Source: an uncultured Adlercreutzia sp.
Lineage (GTDB): Bacteria; Actinomycetota; Coriobacteriia; Coriobacteriales; Eggerthellaceae
Direction: 5' to 3'
NCBI GenBank assembly: GCA_902478715.1
Contig: CABSMC010000013.1
Span: 1-45,333, forward strand
Length of the DNA stretch: 45,333 bases
How positions within the stretch are numbered: the stretch's first letter is position 1; each line of letters starts with the position of its first letter. The notes beneath the pieces are model-generated. The model made no database searches, was not told the origin of the DNA, and worked only from the letters and a program-made list of their open reading frames with translations. This document shows, one piece after another, positions 25,106-34,017 of this stretch. A program made the position numbers and the translations under genes.

Positions 25106-26053
25106 CTAACGGTTTTCGATGAGTTTGGCGGCGAATTTGCTCACAGGCGAGACGTTCAGGAACTGAGCGGAAGCGAGGCCGCCCACCATGGTACCCATGC
25201 CGGAATCGGTGAGCATTTCCAGCAGAAGCGCATGGGGCACGGTGCCGTTGATGATATGCGCGGCACTAACGCCGGAGTCGAGAGCGCGCACGCAGCTCGT
25301 CAGCTTCGGGATCATGCCCGAGGACAGCTTGTCGCCGCGAACCATGGCCTCGGCCTCGCCGAGGGACATCTCGGCGATGAGGGAGTCGGGGTCGGGGTAG
25401 TTCTCGTAGAGGCCGTCCACATCGGTGAGGAAGATGATCTTGTGGGCGCCGATGGCCGCGGCGATGTAGCCGGCAGCGACGTCGGCGTTCACGTTATAGC
25501 AGCCGCCGTCCTCGCCGATGGCGATGGAGGCGATGATGGGGATGTAGTCGTCGGCCACCAAGTCCTCGATGAGCGGCGTGTTGATGCGCGTGATCTTGCC
25601 CACGCGTCCCAGCCTTGGATCGGCCTGCTCGGCCACGATGATGCCGGCGTCGGTGCCCGAGACGCCCACGCCCATGTTGCCGTGGGCGTTCATGGCCTCC
25701 ACCAGCTGCTGGTTCACCTCGCCCGTGAGCACCATGCGCACAAGATCCATGGCGTCGTCGGTGGTGACGCGCTGGCCGTCGACGAACTCCACCGGCAGAT
25801 CGAACTTGGCGAAGGCGCGGTTGATGGCCTTGCCGCCCCCATGGACGAGCACCGGGTTCACGCCGAGGATTTTCAAGAGCACGATGTCGGCCATGACCTC
25901 GGCGGCCAGCTGGGGGTTCTCCATGGCCGAGCCGCCGTACTTGATGACGATGGTCTTGCCCGTCACCTGCTTGAGCCATGGCATGGCCTCGTAGAGGATC
26001 TCGCCGGTGCGTACGGGTACGCCCTCGGCTCGAGCTTCGTTAGCGTATTTCAT
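25106..26053 (-). CDS. argB: Acetylglutamate kinase
   Basis: 315 aa, amino-acid kinase fold. It phosphorylates N-acetylglutamate, usually the arginine-inhibited step. Motifs: IVIKYGGSAM (phosphate-binding), VLVHGGGKAIN, NQQLVEAMNAHG, and ITRINTPLIEDLVADDYIPI (in part IEDLVADDYIPI), LTDVDGLYENY. The ATG at 26053 overlaps the argJ stop (ATGA), so translation is coupled; the longer open frame to 26107 lies within argJ and is rejected. The about 20-residue N-terminal extension before the core fits the arginine-sensitive type, which is an inference. Confidence 0.95.
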   Translation of the reverse strand: MKYANEARAEGVPVRTGEILYEAMPWLKQVTGKTIVIKYGGSAMENPQLAAEVMADIVLLKILGVNPVLVHGGGKAINRAFAKFDLPVEFVDGQRVTTDDAMDLVRMVLTGEVNQQLVEAMNAHGNMGVGVSGTDAGIIVAEQADPRLGRVGKITRINTPLIEDLVADDYIPIIASIAIGEDGGCYNVNADVAAGYIAAAIGAHKIIFLTDVDGLYENYPDPDSLIAEMSLGEAEAMVRGDKLSSGMIPKLTSCVRALDSGVSAAHIINGTVPHALLLEMLTDSGMGTMVGGLASAQFLNVSPVSKFAAKLIENR

Positions 26054-27348
26054 GAGCGGTAGTCTCCATTGATCGTCACGTACTCGTGTGAGAAGTCGCA
26101 GGTCCACATCGTGGCCGACTCCTCCCCCGCGTGCAGATCCACCTCAATGGCCACTTCGGGTTCCTCGAAGCGGCGCAGGGCCTCTTCTTCGTCGAAATCG
26201 ACCACCAAGCCGGCACGGCACACGGGCAGGCCCAGTATATCGATATCCACGTCCTCCTGGTTGAAACGGGCGCCAGAGCGTCCGAGGGCGGCGGCAACAC
26301 GGCCCCAGTTGGCATCGTGCCCGTAGACGGCGGTCTTCACAAGCGGCGAGTTCGCTACCGTGCGGGCGGCTGCATCAGCGTCGTCAGCCGTGGCGGCCCC
26401 GCGCACGGTGACGGTAATGAGACGCGTGGCCCCCTCGCCGTCGGCGGCCATCTTGCGGGCGAGCGTCGTCGCAAGCTGATCGAGGGCACGCTGGAAGGCG
26501 TCGAAGGCCGGCGTGCCGGGCGTGAAAGCGGGGCCGTCGGGCGCGGCAGCGCCGGAGGCCAGGGCGAAGCAGGTGTCGTTGGTGGACGTATCGGAGTCCA
26601 CCGTGACTTTGTTGAAGCTCTTGCTCACCGCCACCGTGAGGGCCTGCGACAAATCAGGCGCCGCGATGGGCGCATCCGTGGTGATGACGGCGATCATGGT
26701 GGCCATGTTCGGCATGATCATGCCCGCGCCCTTGCACATGCCGCCCACCGTGAAGGTGACGCCCGGGTATCCGATGCCGTCGCCGGAGAAGCTGACCGAG
26801 CCGTGCTTGGGGCAGGTGTCGGTGGTCATGATGGCGCGGGCCGCCGTCAGACCCTGGGATGCGCGGCCGTCGTGGGCGTCGGCCACCTTCGCCATGGCCG
26901 CAAGCGCCGCCGGCACGCCCTCCGCGAAGGGCTCAAGGCGCAGGTGCTGGCCGATGACGCCCGTGGAGGCCACGAGCACCTCGTCGGCCGGGCAGCCCAC
27001 GGCCTCGCCGACGAGCTCGGCGGTCTTGCGGGCGTTTTCCAAACCGATCTCGCCCGTCGCGGCGTTCGCGATGCCGGAGTTGACGACGACCGCCCGGGCG
27101 CACCCGTAGGCGGGAGCTCCCGCGCCCCCTTCGTTCAGGTGCTCGCGGGACACGCGCACGGGCGCCGCGCAGAACACGTTGGTCGTGAAGGTGGCCGCCG
27201 CCGCACAGGGCTCGTCGGCCACGACGAGCGCCATGTCGAGACGCTCCGGGTCGGCCCTAAAGCCCGCGTGCACGCCCACGGCGGAAAAGCCGAGCGCGCT
27301 GGCCGCGTTGCCCTCGGGATCGAAAGCGAAAGTGTCGTTCTCGGTCAT
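26050..27348 (-). CDS. argJ: Glutamate N-acetyltransferase / N-acetylglutamate synthase
   Basis: 432 aa. It transfers acetyl from acetylornithine to glutamate, recycling the acetyl group; many forms also use acetyl-CoA. The self-cleavage and nucleophile motif is PNMATMIAV, with the Thr that becomes the N-terminus of the beta chain; other blocks are VVVNSGIANAATG, STGVIGQHL, and DSDTSTNDTC. ATG 27348 (AAGAGAGGA upstream) is preferred over GTG 27366, which has no ribosome site. It sits between argC and argB. With argJ present, no argE or argA is needed for cycling. Confidence 0.95.
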   Translation of the reverse strand: MTENDTFAFDPEGNAASALGFSAVGVHAGFRADPERLDMALVVADEPCAAAATFTTNVFCAAPVRVSREHLNEGGAGAPAYGCARAVVVNSGIANAATGEIGLENARKTAELVGEAVGCPADEVLVASTGVIGQHLRLEPFAEGVPAALAAMAKVADAHDGRASQGLTAARAIMTTDTCPKHGSVSFSGDGIGYPGVTFTVGGMCKGAGMIMPNMATMIAVITTDAPIAAPDLSQALTVAVSKSFNKVTVDSDTSTNDTCFALASGAAAPDGPAFTPGTPAFDAFQRALDQLATTLARKMAADGEGATRLITVTVRGAATADDADAAARTVANSPLVKTAVYGHDANWGRVAAALGRSGARFNQEDVDIDILGLPVCRAGLVVDFDEEEALRRFEEPEVAIEVDLHAGEESATMWTCDFSHEYVTINGDYRS

Positions 27349-27402
27349 AGGTCCTCTCTTCCCCACGGGACGGCGCCGGCACGGCCCTCGCCCCTTCCAG
27401 CT

Positions 27403-28461
27403 CTACACAGGGTTGGCGATCTCTTCCAAACCGCAGGTCTCGGGCAGGCCGAACACGATGTTGGCGCACTGCACGCCCTGGCCGGCCGCGCCCTTCCCCA
27501 AGTTGTCGATGGCGCCGGTGGCCACAATCATGCCGGCGGGATGCACCGCGACGCCCACTTGGGCGCGGCAGGTTCCCGCCACCGACGCCGTGCGCGGCTG
27601 CACGCCGGCGTCCATGACGGACACGAGCGGGCTTTCCGCGTAGAAGTTGCGGTACAACTCCACAAGCTCTTCGGTGGTGGGGACAGCGCCCGGGGCCAGC
27701 GGCAACGTCACCGTGGACAGCAACCCGCGGTTGAGCGGAGCCAGATGCGGCGTGAACACGAGCCGGCCCTCGAGCCCCAGGATCTGCTCGATCTCGGGGG
27801 TATGGCGATGGGTGCCCACGCCGTAGGCCTCCAGGTTCTCGTTGGCGAAGCAGTAATGGGTGCGCTCCGTGGCCTTCTTGCCCGCGCCGGTCACGCCCGA
27901 GACGGCATCGGCCACCACAGGCGCGGCAGCATCCACGAGCCCCGCGCGGATAGCGGGCGCCGCGGCGAGCGAGGTGGCCGTCGGGTAGCAGCCGGCGCAG
28001 CCCACGAGCACCGCCTCGCCGGCAGCGCGGCGCTCAGCCGCGGCGGCCAGCTCGTCGCCCGTGAGCTCGGGCAGACCGAAGGCAGCCTGAGCCAAAAGAT
28101 CGGTGGCCGTATGGGGCGCGTACCATTTCTCGTAAACGGCCGGATCCTTCAGGCGGAAGTCGGCCGACAGGTCGACAACCGTAACGCCGGCGGCCATAAG
28201 ATCGGGTGCCATGCCCATGGCCGCCTTGTGGGGCACCGCCAGAAACACCACGTCGAAGGCCGAGAAATCAGTATCCTCGTGGGTAGAGAACGCGAGATCG
28301 GTTACCCCGGTGAACGCCGGATAGGCCTTCGCAATGGGCGTTCCCGCCAGCGCGTCGGAGGTCGCCGCCGCCAGGTCGAACTCGGGATGGCGCGACAGCA
28401 GGCGCACCAGCTCGATGCCGGCGAAACCGGCCGCCCCCACAACTCCCGCTCGATAGCCCAT
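27403..28461 (-). CDS. argC: N-acetyl-gamma-glutamyl-phosphate reductase
   Basis: 352 aa. NADPH-dependent reduction of acetylglutamyl phosphate. The nucleotide-binding start is AGVVGAAGFAGIELVRLL, the catalytic Cys is in VGCAGCYPTA, and HRHTPEIEQ carries the active-site His. GGAAGGAAG precedes the ATG at 28461. First gene of argCJBD; a 54-base gap leads to argJ. Confidence 0.96.
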   Translation of the reverse strand: MGYRAGVVGAAGFAGIELVRLLSRHPEFDLAAATSDALAGTPIAKAYPAFTGVTDLAFSTHEDTDFSAFDVVFLAVPHKAAMGMAPDLMAAGVTVVDLSADFRLKDPAVYEKWYAPHTATDLLAQAAFGLPELTGDELAAAAERRAAGEAVLVGCAGCYPTATSLAAAPAIRAGLVDAAAPVVADAVSGVTGAGKKATERTHYCFANENLEAYGVGTHRHTPEIEQILGLEGRLVFTPHLAPLNRGLLSTVTLPLAPGAVPTTEELVELYRNFYAESPLVSVMDAGVQPRTASVAGTCRAQVGVAVHPAGMIVATGAIDNLGKGAAGQGVQCANIVFGLPETCGLEEIANPV

Positions 28462-28682
28462 AGAATCTTCCTTCCTCTCTGCCCGTTTATATATTCAGCT
28501 CTTTCTTGAGCATGCGCACAAAGATGAGCGTTTTCGTTACTGTTTTCATCATACCCCCACTGGGGCCATCCCAAAGGCAAAAAGCTCCGTTTATGACAAC
28601 TTGGAGCAGGTTGCGCCCCTTCCCTACCCCGCTCGCTCCCTTCCGCTAGACTTAAGCGCACATCTTTTGGAAAGGAGCTCTT
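28462..28682. promoter_or_regulatory. Divergent intergenic region between argC and the FKBP gene
   Basis: 221 bases that must hold promoters in both directions. An AT-rich TGAATATATAAAC lies 24 bases before the argC ribosome site and resembles half of an ArgR box, but its second half is not conserved. TTTGTGCGCA at 28511-28520 resembles the TTGTGCA boxes upstream of argG. No clear -35/-10 pair was seen. Confidence 0.3.
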
Positions 28683-29111
28683 ATGAGCAACAAAGGCAAG
28701 AAGGTCAAGGTCCACTACACCGGCACACTGGACGACGGCACCAAGTTCGACTCGTCCGTGGATCGCGGCGAGCCCATCGAGTTTGTCTGCATGGCCGGCC
28801 AGATGATCCCCGGCTTCGACGCCGCCGTGGAGGACATGGCCGTGGGCGAAAAGAGGACCGTGCACATCCCCGCCGCCGAGGCCTATGGCGAGCGCGACGA
28901 CGCCATGGTGCAGAAGGTGCCCGTGGATCAGATCCCCAACGCCGACCAGCTGCCCGTCGGCCAGACCGTCTACATGATGGGCCCGGGCGGCCAGCCCTTC
29001 CCCGTGTTCGTGCAGTCCATCGAAGACGGCATCGTCACCTTCGACATGAATCACGAGCTGGCGGGCAAGGACTTGAACTTCGACATCGAACTTGTCGAGG
29101 TTGAGGACTAA
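28683..29111 (+). CDS. FKBP-type peptidyl-prolyl cis-trans isomerase (SlyD-like)
   Basis: 142 aa. The FKBP core starts VKVHYTGTLDDGTKFDSS and continues FVCMAGQMIPGFDAAVEDM and EKRTVHIPAAEAYGERDD, with the insert-in-flap segment (about 70-125) seen in SlyD; the chain ends FDIELVEVED. Unlike E. coli SlyD there is no His/Cys metal-binding tail. It assists protein folding in the cytoplasm and has no signal peptide. GAAAGGAGCTCTT precedes the ATG. It is a single-gene unit divergent from argC. Confidence 0.93.
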   Translation: MSNKGKKVKVHYTGTLDDGTKFDSSVDRGEPIEFVCMAGQMIPGFDAAVEDMAVGEKRTVHIPAAEAYGERDDAMVQKVPVDQIPNADQLPVGQTVYMMGPGGQPFPVFVQSIEDGIVTFDMNHELAGKDLNFDIELVEVED

Positions 29112-29123
29112 CTCGTTCTGTCC

Positions 29124-29249
29124 GGTCGGGAGTTGGCGGAGGGGTGCCGTGCTCAAACAGCATTGAAGTGCAGGGCTCCTCGAGGGTTCCGGCATTTTCG
29201 AATGCACTTCAATGAACTGCGCGCGGCACCCCTCCGCCAACTCCCGACC
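29124..29249. repeat. 126-bp MITE-like element with perfect 26-bp inverted ends
   Basis: The arms 29124-29149 and 29224-29249 are perfect 26-bp reverse complements (GGTCGGGAGTTGGCGGAGGG...). Nested inside is a second perfect 12-bp pair, CATTGAAGTGCA (29161-29172) and TGCACTTCAATG (29203-29214). It sits between the FKBP stop and that gene's real terminator, as expected for an insertion into the 3' untranslated region. No clear target duplication is visible. Confidence 0.85.
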
Positions 29250-29279
29250 TACTCTTACTTGCATGAAGCGTTACTCGAA

Positions 29280-29307
29280 GCGACCCCGTCAGCTTTGGCG
29301 GGGTCGC
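29280..29307 (+). terminator. Intrinsic terminator of the FKBP gene
   Basis: A perfect 9-bp stem GCGACCCCG / CGGGGTCGC with a 10-base loop, followed by TTTGCGTTT. Between it and 29480 no gene is seen. Confidence 0.85.
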
Positions 29308-29480
29308 TTTGCGTTTGGGGAAAACCGAGGCTGCCCTGGGTGGGAAATTGGCAGCCGGCAAGGCTTGAGAGTCGGTGACTCGGCACGCCAAGGGGCACGC
29401 GGCAGATGCAAGCGCGGCAGCACGGGGCCGACGAAGAGGTGGCACCATGCGGCGAAGCGGAGGCGTCTGCTGCGACGAAC

Positions 29481-29762
29481 CTAGGCGAGCGCTTCGGACA
29501 GAGAAGCCTCGAACGCCTCGGAGGCGACAGGCTTCACCTCGGTTTTCTTCTGGAAAAGGCCCTTGAACGCGGAGGGCAAGGCGGCCCAGACGCCAACCTG
29601 GGGCACGGCATCGGCCTCGACGAGCGATTGCACGGCGCTGGAGGCTGCCTTTGAGCTGATGCCCATATGGGCGAAGCGCTGCTCCAGCTTGGCGCAGTAG
29701 GCGGCGTCGGCGGAATCAAGGGAAGCAACGGCGGCTGCGGCCTGGTCGTTGAACAGTTTCAT
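29481..29762 (-). CDS. Small protein of unknown function
   Basis: 93 aa. A strong ribosome site (AAAGGAGAACC) stands before the ATG at 29762, so it is very probably translated. It is Ala-rich and mostly helical (NDQAAAAVASLDSADAAYCA) with one Cys, no signal peptide and no membrane segment; a short basic stretch GLFQKKTEVKP separates the two halves. I recognise no family. A palindrome TTGTGCAGTTGCACAA lies about 86 bases upstream and may control it. Confidence 0.65.
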   Translation of the reverse strand: MKLFNDQAAAAVASLDSADAAYCAKLEQRFAHMGISSKAASSAVQSLVEADAVPQVGVWAALPSAFKGLFQKKTEVKPVASEAFEASLSEALA

Positions 29763-29847
29763 GATGGTTCTCCTTTCGACGGCGCCTAGTTTAGGCCCAC
29801 GATAAAGGTCATCGTTTGGTCGATCGGATGAACCCGTGCGCTTCTAT

Positions 29848-29863
29848 TTGTGCAGTTGCACAA
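29848..29863. promoter_or_regulatory. Palindrome TTGTGCAGTTGCACAA
   Basis: A perfect 7-bp dyad with a 2-base spacer, upstream of the 93-aa gene. Its central 14 bases are identical to the palindrome before argG (17191-17204), so one regulator may bind both. Confidence 0.5.
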
Positions 29864-29954
29864 GATTATCGTCTGCAAGATCGGCTTCGCGACGATGAAA
29901 GAAACAGCATGCCCCCTCCCTCGCGCCGATAGCCCCAATGATGCGGGAGCCGAG

Positions 29955-31103
29955 CTATGTCAGGTACGCCAGCGCGAGCAACGCCGCCAGTTCGCGGTCG
30001 GTCGCGTCCTGCACGGAGAGGACCTCCTTTATCTTCTTCAGGCGGTAGCGCACGGTGTTCGGGTGCTGGAACAGCGCCTCGGCCGTGCGGCTCACCTCGC
30101 CATAGGCGGCAGCGAACGCCTCGGCCGTCGCACCCAAGTCGGCATCGTGCTCGGCATCGTAGTCGAACAGAAGCGAGCGCAGAAGGTCGGCGGCACGCGC
30201 GTACAGGCGGTCGCTTCGGGCCGCCGCGCGGAAGGCGTCGAAGCGCAGGGTCGTCCACCGCACGATGCCCGCGTCCTCACGCTCGGCCGTGCGCAGGGCG
30301 GCCATGGCCTGCCGCACCGCCAGATCCCCCTCCCCCAGGCTCACCTCCTGGCTGATGCCGCACACCAAAGGCCCGGCCGTGGCGATGCATTTCGCCAGGT
30401 CGGCGTCGGAGATGGCAACAGCCTTCAGCGGAGGCCTTTTGAAGGAGACGAACCCCAGAAGCATCTCGCGGTAGCGGCACACAAAGGTGCGCTCGACGTC
30501 GTCCCAGCGCTCACCATAGCCGGTAAGCACCCCTTCCACCACCTTCTGCAATGCGCGCAGCGATGCCCCGTCGTCGGTGACGGGACGTATGGCCAAACAC
30601 TGAATGGTGGCGCCCGTGACCCCTGCGATGGTGAAGAAGGTGGAGCGCACGGCGTGCTCGTCGGAGGGCGCCAGAATGAGGTCGATCAGGTGGTTGCGCT
30701 CCCACTCGGCGGCATCGTCGTCGAGCAGATTCATGAGATCGGCGATGACCCGTTCCATGTAGCGCCCCTCGTAGAAGAACACGGGCACGCCCCGCGCGGC
30801 CGAGGCCTGCACCACCAAGGGCGGCAGTTCCTTCAGCACCACGGGCTTCACGGCCACCGCCGCCACGCCGCACTCGATGAGCGCAAGCAGTGCCTCTTCG
30901 GCCAGATCGGGGTGCACGCCGGCGAAACCCAGCGTGGTGAACACGAATTCGCCCTGGGTGAACACTTCATAACCGCCCGTGAACGGCTCGTGATCGAGCG
31001 TGCCCACGCCCGTGACCTCGCGCGCGGCCGCGCCCTCGCAGGGAGTCGCCAGCCATATGCTGTCGAAGGCCCTCATGTTCATAACGTCGCCAACGGTGAT
31101 CAT
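29955..31103 (-). CDS. PucR-family transcriptional regulator
   Basis: 382 aa. The N-terminal PucR domain (about 1-120) starts MITVGDVMNM and includes GEFVFTTLGFAG; the C-terminal HTH_30 (about 320-380) has AEALFQHPNTVRYRLKKIKEVL. Family members such as PucR and CdaR sense purine or sugar-acid metabolites through the N-terminal domain; the ligand here is unknown. TAGGAGAATCTC precedes the ATG, and only 9 bases separate it from the U32 gene, so it is the last gene of the cysS-U32-pucR-like operon. No purine-catabolism gene is nearby. Confidence 0.88.
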   Translation of the reverse strand: MITVGDVMNMRAFDSIWLATPCEGAAAREVTGVGTLDHEPFTGGYEVFTQGEFVFTTLGFAGVHPDLAEEALLALIECGVAAVAVKPVVLKELPPLVVQASAARGVPVFFYEGRYMERVIADLMNLLDDDAAEWERNHLIDLILAPSDEHAVRSTFFTIAGVTGATIQCLAIRPVTDDGASLRALQKVVEGVLTGYGERWDDVERTFVCRYREMLLGFVSFKRPPLKAVAISDADLAKCIATAGPLVCGISQEVSLGEGDLAVRQAMAALRTAEREDAGIVRWTTLRFDAFRAAARSDRLYARAADLLRSLLFDYDAEHDADLGATAEAFAAAYGEVSRTAEALFQHPNTVRYRLKKIKEVLSVQDATDRELAALLALAYLT

Positions 31104-31112
31104 GAGATTCTC

Positions 31113-32420
31113 CTAACTGCCATGGCGGGCGGAGCGGCGGAAGGTGCGTTTGCGGAGGAAGGAACCCTCGGGCACGTGAGCGGCAGGGGCACCACCGCAC
31201 GCACCACCTTCCACAAGGATGCGGTAAAGGTTGCAGGAGCGGTTGGCCACGGCGGCGACTTCCCAGTCAGCGGGGGTGGCGCGGGTGAGGGCCTCTTCCA
31301 CCGTGGCAGGGGCGTCCTCGTCGTGGTTGTCAGGGCCGAAGGTGTTGAGCCAGTGCAGGTCGCGCACGATGAGCCGGCGACTGGGCTCGTGGGGCGCGAG
31401 GACTTCCAGCTCGTCGCCTTCCGCGAAGCGGTTGCGACACAGGAGGTAGAGGTAGTGCGGGTCGTCGGCGACGATGTCGGCGATGTGCATGGTCTCTTGT
31501 TCATAGCCGTCGTAGGCGGGGGCCTGCTCGGCCTCGGAGAAGTAGAAGCCCGTGCCGTAGGGGCGGTGGGAGACGGCCAGAAGCTCGTCAGCCACCTCAT
31601 CGGGCGGTCCGCCGTCAAGTACGCGGCGATAGGCGCCCACCACGGTGGCCACATAGAAGGCCTTCTTGTTGCGACCCTCGATCTTGATGGAATCCACCCC
31701 CGCGTCGGCCAGCGCCCGCAGGTGCGCGAGCATGTTCAGATCCTTCGCATTCATGATGAAGGCGCCCCGATCGTCCTCCTCAATGGGGAAGAACTCGCCA
31801 GGGCGCTTCTCTTCTTCCAGCTGATAGCTCCAGCGGCAGGGTTGGGTGCAGTGGCCTTTGTTGCCCGAGCGGCCGGTAAGGTAGCTGCTGATGAGGCAGC
31901 GACCCGAGACGGCCATGCACATGGCGCCGTGGGCGAAGGTCTCTATCTCCAGGTCGGGCGGCGCATCCTGGCGCAGGCGGGCGATATCGGCCAGCGACAT
32001 CTCGCGAGCGCACACCACGCGACTCGCGCCGAGAGAGTGCCACACCCGGGCCGCAGCGGCGTTGGCCACCGATGCCTGGGTACTCACGTGGCGTTCCACC
32101 CGCGGCGCCACCTCCCCGGCCACAGCGAAGGCGCCCAGATCGCCGATGATGAAGGCGTCCACCCCGGCCGCGTCCAGCGCACGGAAGAACGCCGGCAGTC
32201 CGTCGATATCGTCGGGATGCATGAGGATGTTGCAGGTGACGTGCACCTTCACGCCGTGCTCGTGGGCGAAGGCCACAGCGGCGGGGATCTCTTCCATCTG
32301 GAAGTTCGCCGCTCGGGCCCGCATGCCGAACCGATCGGCCGCCAGATACACCGCGTCGGCCCCGAACCGCACCGCGGCTCGCAGCTGCTCCATCCCGCCC
32401 GCCGGCGCGAGCAGTTCCAT
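31113..32420 (-). CDS. U32-family protein (TrhP/RlhA-type RNA hydroxylation family)
   Basis: 435 aa, the short single-barrel form. It begins MELLAPAGGMEQLRAAV and has the Cys cluster CMAVSGRCLISSYL...CTQPCRWSY, then NAKDLNMLAHL and SIKIEGRNKKAFY. In E. coli this family (TrhP) makes 5-hydroxyuridine at the tRNA wobble position. Being 19 bases after cysS supports a translation-related role, though that is inference. Start ATG 32420 has GGGAGG 7 bases upstream; the TTG at 32435 is rejected because it lies inside that ribosome site. Paralogue of the larger protein at 8134-10635. Confidence 0.87.
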   Translation of the reverse strand: MELLAPAGGMEQLRAAVRFGADAVYLAADRFGMRARAANFQMEEIPAAVAFAHEHGVKVHVTCNILMHPDDIDGLPAFFRALDAAGVDAFIIGDLGAFAVAGEVAPRVERHVSTQASVANAAAARVWHSLGASRVVCAREMSLADIARLRQDAPPDLEIETFAHGAMCMAVSGRCLISSYLTGRSGNKGHCTQPCRWSYQLEEEKRPGEFFPIEEDDRGAFIMNAKDLNMLAHLRALADAGVDSIKIEGRNKKAFYVATVVGAYRRVLDGGPPDEVADELLAVSHRPYGTGFYFSEAEQAPAYDGYEQETMHIADIVADDPHYLYLLCRNRFAEGDELEVLAPHEPSRRLIVRDLHWLNTFGPDNHDEDAPATVEEALTRATPADWEVAAVANRSCNLYRILVEGGACGGAPAAHVPEGSFLRKRTFRRSARHGS

Positions 32421-32439
32421 CGGTATGCCTCCCAACGAG

Positions 32440-33999
32440 TTACCCCTCGAACGTCACGCGGGCGCCTTGGGGGGTGTCCTCGATCACGAAGCCGAGGTCG
32501 GCCAGGCCGTTGCGGACGCCGTCGGCTACGGCCCAGTTCTTCTCGGCGCGGGCCGTCGCGCGGGCCTCGAGCAAGCGCGCCACAGCGATTTCCGGATCAT
32601 CGCCGTCGTAACCGGCCAAGTCGGCCGCAAGCGCCACCACTTCCACCGGGTAGGCCTCCCCCACCTCGGCGCCCGTCACATCGATGCCGAGCACGTCCAT
32701 GAGCTCGACGATGGCGTCGCGCGCCTCGCGCACGGCAGCGGCTTCCTCGGCTGCAAGGGTCTTTGCATCGGCCACAAGCGCATTCGCATCGCTCACGAAC
32801 GAGAACACCTCGCCCAAAGCCGCCGGCGCGTTGAAGTCGTCGTCCATGGCCTCGGTGAAGCCAGCACGCAGAACGGCCACACGATCGGTGAGCGCCGCGG
32901 CATCCAGCGTGGCCGCAAGGGCGGCCTCGGGCGTCTCGGGCTCAAGGGCCGCATCGCCGCGGGGCGTGCCCGTCTCCAGCAGCCAGTCGAGGGCCTTCAC
33001 GGCGTTCTCGATGCGCGTGAGGGCCGCATCGGCCTCGGCAACACGCTGCTCGCCGAACACGAGCGGGCTGCGGTAGTGGCTCTGCAGCATAAGCATGCGC
33101 AGGGCCGCCGGTCGCACCTGCTCGAGCACCTCGTGCAGCAGCAGGAAGTTATTCAGCGACTTCGACATCTTCTCGGTCTCGCCGGTTTCGGCGTTGGCGA
33201 TCTGCAGCATGCCGGAGTGCATCCAGTAGTTGGCGAAGGTGCTGTCGCAGGCGCACTCGGACTGGGCGCGCTCGTTCTCGTGGTGCGGGAACACCAAATC
33301 GGCCCCGCCGCCGTGGATGTCGAAGGGCAGCCCCAGGTACTTCTCGGACATGGCCGAGCACTCGATGTGCCAGCCGGGACGGCCCTCGCCCCAGGGGGAC
33401 TCCCAAGCCGGCTCGCCGGGCTTGGCCGCCTTCCACAGCGCGAAGTCCAGCTCGTCGCGCTTGCGCTCCTCCAGGCCCTGGCCGTCGGCGCGCAGCTCAC
33501 GGTGACCGCTTTCCGCCTCGTCGATATCGCGCCCGGACAACTGGCCGTAGCCAGGGTAAGAGCGCACGTCGAAGTACACGTCGCCCTTCGACACGTAGGC
33601 GTGACCACGCTCGATCAGGCGCTCGATAAGGGCAATCATGGTGTCAATCTCTTCGGTGGCCTTCGGGCGAATGTCGGGATCCTGCACGCCGGCTGCATGC
33701 ATGTCCTCGATGAACAGGCGCGTGTACTCCTCGGCCACTTCGGCAGCGGTACGCCCTTCCTCGGCGGCGCGGCGGATGATCTTGTCGTCCACGTCGGTCA
33801 CATTCTGCACGAAGGTGACATCGAAGCCGCGCCAGCTGAGGTAACGGCGAATCATATCGAAGGAGATGAACGTGCGCGCGTTGCCGATGTGGATGCGGTT
33901 GTACACCGTGGGCCCGCAGACGTACATGGCCACCTTCCCGGGCTCGACGGGTTCGAAGTCGACCTTGCTTCGCAGGCGCGTATCGTACAGCTTGATCAT
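32440..33999 (-). CDS. cysS: Cysteinyl-tRNA synthetase
   Basis: 519 aa. It charges tRNA-Cys. Class I signatures: HIGN in the HIGH box (RIHIGNARTF), zinc-site residues including CGPTVYN and later HIECSAM and FPHHENE, and KMSKSLNNF. The C-terminal part holds the DALR anticodon-binding helices and a short tail. Length is somewhat above E. coli CysS (461) because of insertions in the C-terminal half. First gene of a three-gene operon. Confidence 0.97.
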   Translation of the reverse strand: MIKLYDTRLRSKVDFEPVEPGKVAMYVCGPTVYNRIHIGNARTFISFDMIRRYLSWRGFDVTFVQNVTDVDDKIIRRAAEEGRTAAEVAEEYTRLFIEDMHAAGVQDPDIRPKATEEIDTMIALIERLIERGHAYVSKGDVYFDVRSYPGYGQLSGRDIDEAESGHRELRADGQGLEERKRDELDFALWKAAKPGEPAWESPWGEGRPGWHIECSAMSEKYLGLPFDIHGGGADLVFPHHENERAQSECACDSTFANYWMHSGMLQIANAETGETEKMSKSLNNFLLLHEVLEQVRPAALRMLMLQSHYRSPLVFGEQRVAEADAALTRIENAVKALDWLLETGTPRGDAALEPETPEAALAATLDAAALTDRVAVLRAGFTEAMDDDFNAPAALGEVFSFVSDANALVADAKTLAAEEAAAVREARDAIVELMDVLGIDVTGAEVGEAYPVEVVALAADLAGYDGDDPEIAVARLLEARATARAEKNWAVADGVRNGLADLGFVIEDTPQGARVTFEG

Positions 34000-34017
34000 G
34001 AAAGCTCCTTCAGCGTT

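Noticed and set aside
28470..28500. ArgR box before argC
   Set aside because: Only one half (TGAATATAT) fits; the second half has no ATTCA.
26131..28509. A 792-codon open frame on the plus strand
   Set aside because: Antisense to argJ and argC, which carry all catalytic motifs.
29850..32702. A 950-codon open frame on the plus strand
   Set aside because: Antisense to the PucR and U32 genes; composition of a shadow frame and no ribosome site.
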